8,491 bases of DNA from Bacteroidota bacterium (lineage in GTDB: Bacteria; Bacteroidota; Bacteroidia; Bacteroidales; Prolixibacteraceae). The stretch is taken from positions 1-8,491 of the forward strand of contig JAUYEQ010000275.1 in the NCBI GenBank assembly GCA_030691295.1, in the 5' to 3' direction. A program made the translations under genes and the position numbers. Positions 1 through 7,322 of the stretch are shown here, piece after piece. Under the pieces are notes generated by a model. It was not told where the DNA came from and searched no databases. It saw nothing but the letters and a program-made list of their open reading frames with translations. The stretch's first letter is position 1. Each line of letters begins with the position of its first letter.

Positions 1-2126
1 CAGAAACCTCCACTATAAGCGGGAGTCACATAGAAATTGTTGTAATACCTTCCGGCCTGTCCAACCTGAGCGTATGAGGCTCTTAACTTTCCGAACGATA
101 GAATTTTATTTTCTTTAAGTGCTTCTAATTCTGTAAAAACAAAACCTAAAGATACTGATGGATAAAAGAACGATCGGTTGTCCCGGGGCATTGTTGAAAC
201 GATATCCTGCCTGCTTGTGGCATTCAGATATAAAATATCTTTGTATGAAAGAGACATACTACCAAAGAACCCGACAGTTCTGGCTTCTGATTTTGACTCA
301 TTAGCATCCTTGATAGTGGCATTTTGGATGTGTTTCCAACCTCCAAAGTTGAAGTTTGAACCTGATTCGCTATAAGTTTTGTTGAACTCATGATTGACTT
401 CATTTCCGATCATCGCATTAAACTTGAAGTCTTCACCAATGTTCATGTCATAATTAGCAGTTAACAAGGAATTGTAAATGGCTGCAGTTATTCCATAGTT
501 GTTGATTGATCCTAAAGTGTTTTTACTTCCATATTCATGAATATCTTGGTAGTTACTTGAATAAGAATCAGCCCCAATTTGGTAACGAAAATTTAATTTT
601 TTATTGCCATCGGCACTGATTATTGGAGCAAATTCAACAAATGCATTACCAAAAAAGCGGTTTGTTTTTTCATCAAAGAGATTGTTGGCAACTCCCCAAT
701 ATGGATTATTAAAATTGGTAGCACGATACAAAATCTGAGAGTATGGGTTGGTTGGCGATGCATATGGGAGACCTGCGAGGTCATAATTCCGTGGCGCTGC
801 AAAAACCGTTGCAACCAAACCATCATTGGCTCCCGGAGCTTTTTTGATGTAATTCTGAGAATAATTGGTTGAAAATCCAGTCTTCCAGGTTTTGCTCAGT
901 TGAGTTTCAGCCTGTGCTTTTGCGGTGTAACGATCCATTGATGTTTCAGGAACAATACCAGTTTGTGTAGTATTTCCGAAGCCTACTGAATAAGAAGTTT
1001 TGTCTGTAGCCTGACTTACATTAACAGAAGAATTTAAGGTAAACCCTGATTCGAAAAAATCACTGACATTGTCATAAACCTGTGGAGTTACCCAAGGGTC
1101 AAGGCCACCATTAAACCTTTGTGGTACATAGTATTTGCCGGGGTATTTTGTTGCATCATTACCATTATTGGCATTTGCAACGTTTCCACCGTATGTTGGG
1201 TCGTTTGGAATATCAACAATTTTTGGACCCCAGTTGGTCGAAGCGTTCGGGTTAAAAGAATAACCTGTTGCTGTTGGACTTCCCTGAGCCCAGGTCGATT
1301 GCATTTCAGGTTTACGAGAAATAACATCAGAGCTACCAAATGTGGAAACTGAAATGACAGGTTTATTACCCTTTGAACCTTTCCCACTTTTTGTTGTAAT
1401 GACCACAACACCATTCGATGCACGAATACCATAAAGTGCAGCCGCAGCTTGTCCTTTTAGTATGTTGATGCTTTCGATGTCATTTGGATCAATATCCACA
1501 GCGCGGTTGGCAATATCTGTTCCTGTAACACTGTTTCCAGTGCTGTAGTCAGCAGTTGAGGCAACCGGCATCCCATCAATAACATAAAGAGGTGTATTGT
1601 TCCCGGAAAATGATCTTGCACCGCGGATTGTGATCTGTGTTGAAGCACCTGGCATACCGCTTGAAGGTTTAATTTCAACGCCTGAAAGTTTTCCCTGAAG
1701 AGCCGTTGCAACTGAAGAGCTTCCGGTTCTGGTTAATTCTTCAGATTTTACATCCTGAACAGCGTAGCCAAGAGCTTTTCGGTCGCGCCTCATCCCAAAT
1801 GCAGTTACAACCACTTCGTCAACTGCAATGTCCTGCGATTTTAACTGGGCATTGTAAATCAACTGGGTTCCGATGGCAAGTTCTGTCGGTGACATTCCGA
1901 CAAAAGAAAACACCAATGTTTTGGCGTCTGTGGGAATCCTTAACCTGAAGTTCCCGTCCGTATCAGAGATGGTCCCCAGCGTGGTTCCTTTCACCGAAAT
2001 TGATACTCCCGGCATGGCTCCCCCATCATCGGCGGAGGTCACCTTGCCAGTGATTTCCCTGGTTTGCGCCATCAAGGTGGTCAAACCAACAGCAAAAAAT
2101 GCTAGCAATAACATGATTTTTTTCAT
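1..2126 (-). CDS. SusC/RagA-family TonB-dependent outer-membrane receptor (3' end outside window)
   Basis: This is an outer-membrane nutrient importer that would work with a SusD lipoprotein lid and TonB-ExbBD. I translated it by hand from the ATG at 2126-2124 to the left edge: 708 codons with no stop or frameshift. Residues 1-20 (MKKIMLLLAFFAVGLTTLMA) form a Sec signal ending just before QTREITGKV. Residues ~22-105 are a carboxypeptidase-regulatory-like domain, followed by the TonB-box-like VDEVVVTAFG (102-111). The plug runs from ~115 to 245, with the SusC/RagA signature (SSGMPGAS, ITIRGARSFSGNN, PLYVIDG) and INILKGQAAAALYG. Barrel sequence follows, including NRSFFYPSVSLGF. Family members usually have about 1000 residues, so roughly 300 C-terminal residues lie outside. 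There is no STN domain, so sigma/anti-sigma signalling through this receptor is not indicated. It is the clear paralogue of the SusC part at 3650-5994, with more than half the residues identical by eye. Substrate unknown. Confidence 0.95.
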   Translation of the reverse strand, partial: MKKIMLLLAFFAVGLTTLMAQTREITGKVTSADDGGAMPGVSISVKGTTLGTISDTDGNFRLRIPTDAKTLVFSFVGMSPTELAIGTQLIYNAQLKSQDIAVDEVVVTAFGMRRDRKALGYAVQDVKSEELTRTGSSSVATALQGKLSGVEIKPSSGMPGASTQITIRGARSFSGNNTPLYVIDGMPVASTADYSTGNSVTGTDIANRAVDIDPNDIESINILKGQAAAALYGIRASNGVVVITTKSGKGSKGNKPVISVSTFGSSDVISRKPEMQSTWAQGSPTATGYSFNPNASTNWGPKIVDIPNDPTYGGNVANANNGNDATKYPGKYYVPQRFNGGLDPWVTPQVYDNVSDFFESGFTLNSSVNVSQATDKTSYSVGFGNTTQTGIVPETSMDRYTAKAQAETQLSKTWKTGFSTNYSQNYIKKAPGANDGLVATVFAAPRNYDLAGLPYASPTNPYSQILYRATNFNNPYWGVANNLFDEKTNRFFGNAFVEFAPIISADGNKKLNFRYQIGADSYSSNYQDIHEYGSKNTLGSINNYGITAAIYNSLLTANYDMNIGEDFKFNAMIGNEVNHEFNKTYSESGSNFNFGGWKHIQNATIKDANESKSEARTVGFFGSMSLSYKDILYLNATSRQDIVSTMPRDNRSFFYPSVSLGFVFTELEALKENKILSFGKLRASYAQVGQAGRYYNNFYVTPAYSGGF

Positions 2127-2148
2127 AGAGAATTATTTTAAATTAAAC
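2127..2148 (-). repeat. Conserved 5' leader of the SusC gene, copy 1
   Basis: The stretch attattttaaattaaac at 2132-2148 (plus-strand reading) recurs exactly at 6001-6017, directly upstream of the other SusC-type ATG. It lies 5 nt from the start codon here and 6 nt there. The AT-rich leader has no clear Shine-Dalgarno sequence, which is usual for Bacteroidota. Conservation outside the coding region suggests that duplication included the leader, or that it is kept for translation initiation. Confidence 0.7.
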
Positions 2149-2388
2149 AGCTTCACGGAACTAAGATAATTATTAAAACGATTTGCTGATAGGGCAAATT
2201 GAAATTTTGTATTTTAATGTAAATAAATGTTAAAACGGCAACTCAAAACATGATTTTTGTTATATGTTTTTTCTCAATAGATTGTTAAGAGAAGGAAATA
2301 TTTTGTCAAGTCAGACTTCCTGTATCTACTTCTATCATTCAATAATTTAAATTTTTTTGGAATTAATGATCTGATTACGGAAATTGAC
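2149..2388. other. Intergenic gap, presumed promoter region of the left SusC gene
   Basis: No credible ORF or RNA gene was seen. The gap is AT-rich and lies between the terminator of the upstream gene and the SusC leader, so a promoter is expected here. On the minus strand, TATCTTAG (2168-2161) resembles the Bacteroidota -7 element TAnnTTTG. The nearest upstream TTTG is about 26 nt away, too far for the usual 19-21 nt spacing, so I do not call a promoter. The octamer ttaaaacg occurs twice (2173-2180 and 2230-2237, plus-strand reading) with no clear meaning. Confidence 0.5.
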
Positions 2389-2424
2389 AAAAAAAAGGCC
2401 GTCCCAAAATAAATTGAGACGGCC
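2389..2424 (-). terminator. Rho-independent terminator after the SusC::SusD fusion gene
   Basis: On the minus strand the stem is GGCCGTCTCAA (2424-2414) with TTGGGACGGCC (2407-2397), 11 pairs including one G-U wobble around a 6 nt loop. Eight T residues follow (2396-2389). The hairpin begins 36 nt after the stop codon at 2461. In a plus-strand transcript the wobble would be a C-A mismatch and the T run would be shorter, so the minus direction is favoured. It should isolate the fusion gene from the next SusC gene. Confidence 0.9.
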
Positions 2425-2460
2425 TTTCTGAAATATGATTAAATTGTTAATGCATTTTTA

Positions 2461-5400
2461 TTATCTGGTGCCACCAGCCCACCATACAGGTTCGGTATAA
2501 ACATATTGGCCAGTACCAAAAGCAGCCTTCACTTCAGGATTTGTAGTTGTATCATCATTTCCGTATGGGCAACGAAGCGGAAACTGATTTGGATTATTCA
2601 ATGTTATTAAATTTTCTCCGAGTGCTTTAAGGCGGCGGATATCATTGTAACATTGTGTTGATTCACCTGAAGCTCCGAAGAATGCAATATATTTCTGATT
2701 CATGGTTTCTTTCAGCGGATTTACAGTAAACAGAGGTAGAACTTCAGTCGTAAAATACGCCAACGCTTCAGCCTTTGTTATTGCATCCGTTGTTTCTTCA
2801 AGTCCGCCATAATTGCCAACTGCTGGTGCGTTCATAGCCGATGTTACGCTGATTTCTGTATTTGCAATTGCTGCAACAACCGCATTTTTCAATATATCAA
2901 TGGCTTCGGCAGATTTGTTGAGACGACAAAGCGCTTCAGCTTTCAGAAACAATACTTCATGATAACTCATCATTAAAGTTGGTGCAGTTTGTGAATATAC
3001 AAAGACTGAAGTATTGTAAGAATATTTTACCTGATCGTTTTCACCATTTGGAGCCATATAGAAATTTTCATCGCTGGTTCCTTCAACCTGAACCCAATCG
3101 GCTCCTACAAATACACGACGTAAACGCGGGTCGTTGCGTTCAATAAGCTTTTCCGACATGCTTTCGCTTGCAGCCAAACCGTCGCGGCTCCATTGAAAAT
3201 CAAACAGAGGGTTCAGATTTGATGCGTCATAAATGGCGAATGCAGCTTGTTCGTCAACCGATTGAAACGATTTGTCAGTATATTCAATTACTTTTTGAAG
3301 AGTAGCTTGAGTATTGGTTGACTTTTTTAGCAACTGCATGGTGTAACGGGCTTTCAGGCCATAGGCAAATTTTAGCCATTTTGCTTTATTTCCGTTGTAT
3401 AACAAGTCGTATGTTCCCAGTGAACCGGATGCATGTGCATCAGTTCCCTGAAGATCTGTTATTGCATCGTCCAGATATTTCATGATACCCGCATAAATTT
3501 CTTCCTGGGTATCAATCTTTGGATTCATATACAATGGAGCGCCGGTTTTTGAAGGAAGGGCAGCCTCACTCCATGGAGTATTACCGAACATGTCGGCAAT
3601 CAGTGCTGAATTGTAAGCTGCCAGTACTTCGGCTACACCTTTTGTAATTGTAACAAGACTTGAAGAACCTGTTGAACTGGCCAGTGGAACTGAGAAAATC
3701 TGATCTTTCACATTTTGACGTGAAAAAGTGTAATTCAGGTCAACCAATCCTTTCAGGAATGTCAGATCTGCACCCACTTCATAGGAAATTGTATTCTGTG
3801 GTTTCAGATTAGGATCATAAACTGTTGAATTTGGAGTATAAGCAACAACCCCACCAATTGGATAAATAATTGGAGTTCCTGAAGAAAATCCACCTCCGTA
3901 CAATGGTGTTGAGAAATAACTGTTGTAATAATTACCTGCCTGGCCAACTTCGGCGTAAGAAGCACGTACCTTCCCAAATGTCAGAAAATCATTTTTGATT
4001 GCTTCCATTTCGGTAAAGATCCATCCCAGCGATACCGACGGATAGAAGAATGAACGATTGTCGCGTGGCATGGTCGAAACAACATCATTTCGTCCGGTAA
4101 CATTTAAATACAGCATGTTTTTGTATGCCAGGGCCATGTTTCCAAACAGACCTACGGTACGTTCTGTGCGGTATGATTCCGAAGCCTGAAATACTGATGC
4201 ATTGTCAAGATGGTTCCAACCTGAAAAGTTAAAATCTTTGCCATAACCTTCAGTATATTTTCTGCTATATTCAACCCACTCATTACCCAACACTGCATCG
4301 AATACAAGATCTTCGTTGATTCTCCAGTTGTAGGCAGCAGTAAACAGTGAGTTCAATTCATTTACGGTATAATTGTACTGGTCGACTTCCCCTTTTCCGT
4401 TTGAATGGCCATAACCCCAAACATCACTGTAATTGGTGGAGTATGAATCATTACCCAACTGGTACTTCATTATCAATTTCTGGTTGTCGGTATTCAAATT
4501 TGTTGAATACTGAGCATACACATTCCCAAAAAACCGTTGCGAACGTTCTGTAAATTTATTATTGTCGATTGCCCAATAAGCGCCATCAAATCCGCCAGTT
4601 CCGCGATAGGTGTTCTGAGTATAAGGATCACCTTTAATAAATGAAGGTATGCCTGCCAGATCATAACTTGGAGGTGCAGGATAAACGGTGGCAACAATAC
4701 CATTATTTGCAGAACTCTGCTTGGTTAGCGTTGAAGTAATGAAGTTCCCTGAGAAACCGGTTTTCCAGTTCTCGTTTAATTGTGCTTCAGCCGACATTTT
4801 TGCGTTGTAACGATCAAGACCTGTTGAAGGAACGATCCCACTTGAATTGGTGTTACCCAATGACAATGAAAAATTGCCTTTGTCGAATGCCTGAGCAATA
4901 TTTATTGAATTGCTCTGGGTTAAACCGGTATCAAAAAAATCTTCCGCATTGTTGTAAACTCCAGGTACAGCCCATGGATCAAGTCCCGCTTTCGCACGTT
5001 GCAAAACATAGTATTTCCCCTGTTGCATTCCATCTCTGGTTGTATTTGCATTGGTTGTGTTACCGCCAACCTTTGAGTCATTCGGAAGTTCCGAAATTTT
5101 CGGACCCCAGCTTGTCGAGGCCAATGCACTGTATGCACCATTCGAACCCTGTGCAAACTCAGTTTGCGATTCCGGCATGGCTGAAATTACATCAAAGGCA
5201 AAATTTGAATTAAATGTGATCTGAGGTTTACCTTTCTGAGCATTTTTTCCACTCTTTGTTGTAATTACGATTACCCCGTTCGATGCACGCATACCGTAAA
5301 GAGCCGATGCTGCCTGACCTTTCAGGATATTGATACTCTCAATATCGTTGGGGTCAATATCCAATGCACGGTCGGCATAGTCGGAACCTGTTACCGAATT

Positions 5401-5994
5401 TCCGGTACCCACATCTGCTGTTGATGAAATAGGTGTTCCATCGACAATATAAAGTGGGGCATTGTTGCCTGTAAACGAGCGGGCGCCACGAATGGTAATC
5501 TTTGTTGAAGCACCTGGCATACCCGAAGAAGAAGAAGAAACTTCAACTCCGGAAACTTTACCCTGAAGTGCGGTTGCAATGTTTGTATTGGCTGCCTGAG
5601 TCAATTCGTCGCCACCAACATTTTGCACTGCGTAACCCAGGGCTTTCTTTTCCCTTGATATCCCCATTGCTGTAACTACCACTTCATCAACTGCTATATT
5701 TTCAGAAACTAACTGAACATTGATAGTACTTTGATTTCCGAGCGTGACTTCTTTGGTTATCATACCAACAAAGGAGAATACCAGCGATCTGGCGTCCTGT
5801 GGTAGTTTTAACCTGAAGGTACCTTCCATATCGGTAATTGTTCCCAATGTGGTTCCTTTCACTGATACCGATACACCCGGCATTGAAGCTCCATCTTCCG
5901 TGGAGGTCACCTTGCCATTGATTTCCCTGGTTTGAGCCCAAAGGACATTCAAACCTATGGCGAAAAATGCAAGTAATAACACGATTCTTTTCAT
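2461..5994 (-). CDS. Chimeric ORF: truncated SusC-type receptor fused in frame to truncated SusD-like protein
   Basis: This single ORF of 1177 codons joins parts of two proteins that are normally separate. The SusC part has a signal peptide (1-20, MKRIVLLLAFFAIGLNVLWA), a carboxypeptidase-regulatory-like domain (~22-105), VDEVVVTAMG (102-111), a plug (~115-250, with ITIRGARSFTGNN and PLYIVDG), and barrel sequence to ~782. From ~785 it reads as a SusD-like_2 (SusD/RagB) lipoprotein: MFGNTPWSEA, NGNKAKWLKFA (867-877), NDPRL (954-958), MSYHEVLFLKAEA (1009-1021), QKYIAFFG and DIRRLKALG (1118-1126), ending EPVWWAGGTR. Compared with usual family lengths, roughly 230-270 residues of the SusC barrel and ~110-130 N-terminal SusD residues (signal, lipobox, first helices) are absent. 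The barrel loses its closing strands and C-terminal assembly signal, so a working transporter is doubtful. The start is supported by the signal peptide and by a leader shared with the other SusC gene. Either a real deletion fusion (pseudogene-like) or an assembly artefact. Confidence 0.93.
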   Translation of the reverse strand: MKRIVLLLAFFAIGLNVLWAQTREINGKVTSTEDGASMPGVSVSVKGTTLGTITDMEGTFRLKLPQDARSLVFSFVGMITKEVTLGNQSTINVQLVSENIAVDEVVVTAMGISREKKALGYAVQNVGGDELTQAANTNIATALQGKVSGVEVSSSSSGMPGASTKITIRGARSFTGNNAPLYIVDGTPISSTADVGTGNSVTGSDYADRALDIDPNDIESINILKGQAASALYGMRASNGVIVITTKSGKNAQKGKPQITFNSNFAFDVISAMPESQTEFAQGSNGAYSALASTSWGPKISELPNDSKVGGNTTNANTTRDGMQQGKYYVLQRAKAGLDPWAVPGVYNNAEDFFDTGLTQSNSINIAQAFDKGNFSLSLGNTNSSGIVPSTGLDRYNAKMSAEAQLNENWKTGFSGNFITSTLTKQSSANNGIVATVYPAPPSYDLAGIPSFIKGDPYTQNTYRGTGGFDGAYWAIDNNKFTERSQRFFGNVYAQYSTNLNTDNQKLIMKYQLGNDSYSTNYSDVWGYGHSNGKGEVDQYNYTVNELNSLFTAAYNWRINEDLVFDAVLGNEWVEYSRKYTEGYGKDFNFSGWNHLDNASVFQASESYRTERTVGLFGNMALAYKNMLYLNVTGRNDVVSTMPRDNRSFFYPSVSLGWIFTEMEAIKNDFLTFGKVRASYAEVGQAGNYYNSYFSTPLYGGGFSSGTPIIYPIGGVVAYTPNSTVYDPNLKPQNTISYEVGADLTFLKGLVDLNYTFSRQNVKDQIFSVPLASSTGSSSLVTITKGVAEVLAAYNSALIADMFGNTPWSEAALPSKTGAPLYMNPKIDTQEEIYAGIMKYLDDAITDLQGTDAHASGSLGTYDLLYNGNKAKWLKFAYGLKARYTMQLLKKSTNTQATLQKVIEYTDKSFQSVDEQAAFAIYDASNLNPLFDFQWSRDGLAASESMSEKLIERNDPRLRRVFVGADWVQVEGTSDENFYMAPNGENDQVKYSYNTSVFVYSQTAPTLMMSYHEVLFLKAEALCRLNKSAEAIDILKNAVVAAIANTEISVTSAMNAPAVGNYGGLEETTDAITKAEALAYFTTEVLPLFTVNPLKETMNQKYIAFFGASGESTQCYNDIRRLKALGENLITLNNPNQFPLRCPYGNDDTTTNPEVKAAFGTGQYVYTEPVWWAGGTR
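3637..3654 (-). other. SusC/SusD fusion junction
   Basis: The translation passes from SusC barrel sequence (DQIFSVPLASSTGSSSLVT, ending at residue 782) into SusD-like sequence (KGVAEVLAAYNSALIADMFG, from residue 785) without a stop or frame change. The exact breakpoint cannot be placed better than about residues 781-786, because neither intact parent gene is in the window. The paralogous SusC at the left edge is cut about 80 aligned residues before this point. The partial SusD at the right edge begins only a few residues inside it. Confidence 0.75.
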
Positions 5995-6017
5995 AGAAAA
6001 ATTATTTTAAATTAAAC
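5995..6017 (-). repeat. Conserved 5' leader of the SusC-type gene, copy 2
   Basis: This copy carries the same 17 nt (6001-6017) found at 2132-2148, placed immediately before the ATG at 5994. The spacer to the start codon differs by one base. The two genes then continue in parallel (MKRIVLLLAFFAIGL here, MKKIMLLLAFFAVGL there). It supports the chosen start codons of both genes. Confidence 0.7.
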
Positions 6018-6396
6018 GATTTACTCATCCCAATAAAATCTTTAATCGCTTTAGCAACGACAGATTTCAAGAGTTGGTAGGTCATGTAAAAGAAAGTTAA
6101 ATTGGGTTTAATGTTCATGACTTTAGACGCACGTTCTTACGCCAATAATACTATGGGCTGATTTGTGTTTATGTATAATTGACACGGAGCTGTCAGATGT
6201 TGCTCCTCTAACGGTATGGATGTGAACAGAAAAGACGATAGGAATGCCAACAGGAAAGGAATCGGGAATGAAATTGCTTTTTTTAGTTATCTGGGCATAT
6301 CTCCTGTTCGTATTGAAAAAGCTGGACATTTGGGATAAAATCATAATATGGTAATGTTGCAATGTATTTTCAGAAGATGTTGTTTTGTGGTAGTTA
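6018..6396. other. Long intergenic gap upstream of the fusion gene
   Basis: These ~380 nt lie between the lipoprotein-gene terminator and the SusC leader. No RNA gene or credible coding sequence was recognised. A 98-codon minus-strand ORF (6419-6123) fills much of it but has no family resemblance, and its first codons lie inside the terminator stem. A small dyad, ttaaa-ttggg-tttaa (6097-6111), is the only symmetrical motif I noticed; it could be an operator or chance in AT-rich DNA. A promoter for the fusion gene is expected here, but no match to the Bacteroidota TTTG / TAnnTTTG pattern is convincing. Confidence 0.5.
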
Positions 6397-6436
6397 TAAA
6401 AATAAAAAGGCCGTCTCAAATTGAATTGAGACGGCC
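6397..6436 (-). terminator. Rho-independent terminator after the lipoprotein gene
   Basis: On the minus strand GGCCGTCTCAA (6436-6426) pairs perfectly with TTGAGACGGCC (6419-6409) over 11 bp around a 6 nt loop. A T-rich tail follows (TTTTTATT and on, 6408-6397). It starts 21 nt after the stop codon at 6458 and should end the SusD-lipoprotein transcript. Its 5' arm is identical to that of the terminator at 2389-2424. Confidence 0.9.
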
Positions 6437-6457
6437 CAGTTTGATTAAATTGATCTA

Positions 6458-7309
6458 TTATTTTATTGGAGTATAAACTTCTTCGATGATACGATTGCCA
6501 TTGACTCCTACATAATAGTAATACAAATAGAATTTGCCTGTTGACGGCTCAAAATAGGAACGTTTATCCGCAGTTGCGATAATACCAGTAGGTACACCAT
6601 TTGCATAAGTAACGGTATTCGTCACAGGATCAATAACAATATCGACAAAATATCCTGCGCCACCCAAGTCACCAACAGGAATGTTACATGAATAAGCTGT
6701 TAATGGTTTCAGGAATTTCTTTTCGTTGATCGGACGGACACCGGCTGTTGGGTGACTAAATGTTCCCACACATTGATAGTCGCCTGCATACTGGTTGGCA
6801 ACGCCAATACTGGTGGTGGCTGCATTGTTTACCATCCGCTGATCGTCAGACATTATTGAAACAAATGTAATTGTCCATGCTTCACCAATGTTCAGAAGAC
6901 CTTCGTTGGCAGGCAAAGCTTTTCCGGCAACGGTAAGGTCTTTAATCAGTGCGGCATAGTTCAATGTCACTTTGCCGGTAAAGTCAGCAGTAGCATTCGA
7001 TCCGTTGACATCAAGGGTTCCAAGAAGTGCAGTGTTTGAATTTTTACCATCAATGTTGGTAAAAGTTTTATACATCTCAACCTTTTGAATTGCAGGGCCA
7101 ACAGGAACCAAAACAGAAACATCGAAACTGGGTGTTGCGTTAAGTTTGTATGGTATGTTTTTGGATACCGGGGTAACCAATCCACCCACACTGACATTGC
7201 TGGTCATCACGTCATCAGTTTCAATACATGATGACAGGAGGAAAAATGATCCGACCAAAGCAACAGCTAAATATTTGAAGTATTTTCTCATAATTATCAA
7301 ATTTTTCAT
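6458..7309 (-). CDS. Putative surface lipoprotein of unrecognised family in a SusD operon
   Basis: The product of 283 residues has a type II (lipoprotein) signal: a hydrophobic stretch at ~13-25, then the lipobox LSSC with the acylated cysteine at residue 28. The following residues are I-E-T-D-D. Acidic residues just after the cysteine are typical of Bacteroidota lipoproteins exported to the cell surface (known for the group; inferred here). I do not recognise the family. The mature part is rich in beta-type sequence, ends in a Tyr-rich stretch (KFYLYYYYVG) and has no visible catalytic motif. The gene lies 13 nt after the SusD stop codon, so the two are probably co-transcribed and translationally coupled. 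That is the position where SusE/SusF-like surface ligand-binding proteins are often found, so an accessory binding role is a reasonable guess. The ATG at 7309 has GGAAAA upstream; an in-frame ATG at 7291 (MRKYFKYL) would give a tidier signal peptide. Confidence 0.88.
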   Translation of the reverse strand: MKNLIIMRKYFKYLAVALVGSFFLLSSCIETDDVMTSNVSVGGLVTPVSKNIPYKLNATPSFDVSVLVPVGPAIQKVEMYKTFTNIDGKNSNTALLGTLDVNGSNATADFTGKVTLNYAALIKDLTVAGKALPANEGLLNIGEAWTITFVSIMSDDQRMVNNAATTSIGVANQYAGDYQCVGTFSHPTAGVRPINEKKFLKPLTAYSCNIPVGDLGGAGYFVDIVIDPVTNTVTYANGVPTGIIATADKRSYFEPSTGKFYLYYYYVGVNGNRIIEEVYTPIK

Positions 7310-7322
7310 TTTAATTTTCCAA

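Noticed and set aside
1119..1352. Plus-strand and alternative-frame minus-strand ORFs within the left SusC gene (also 178-375, 620-826, 1088-1432, 1457-1711, 1706-1948, 1873-2169)
   Set aside because: All overlap the hand-translated SusC frame, which is continuous and shows family motifs throughout; these are shadow ORFs.
2149..2388. Bacteroidota-type promoter (TTTG / TAnnTTTG) before the left SusC gene
   Set aside because: TATCTTAG at 2168-2161 is a near match, but no TTTG lies at the normal spacing, so I could not support a promoter call.
4782..5213. 143-codon plus-strand ORF opposite the fusion gene, with other short overlapping ORFs at 4347-5941
   Set aside because: They lie antisense or out of frame to well-supported SusC sequence and have no domain features of their own.
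2461..5994. Invertible or site-specific shuffling of SusC/SusD, as known in some Bacteroides loci
   Set aside because: I saw no inverted repeats flanking the chimera or its junction and no recombinase gene in the window.
6123..6419. 98-codon minus-strand ORF in the intergenic gap
   Set aside because: Its first codons lie in the terminator stem, the composition is unlike the neighbouring proteins, it has no recognisable domain and no convincing start context. It is probably chance.
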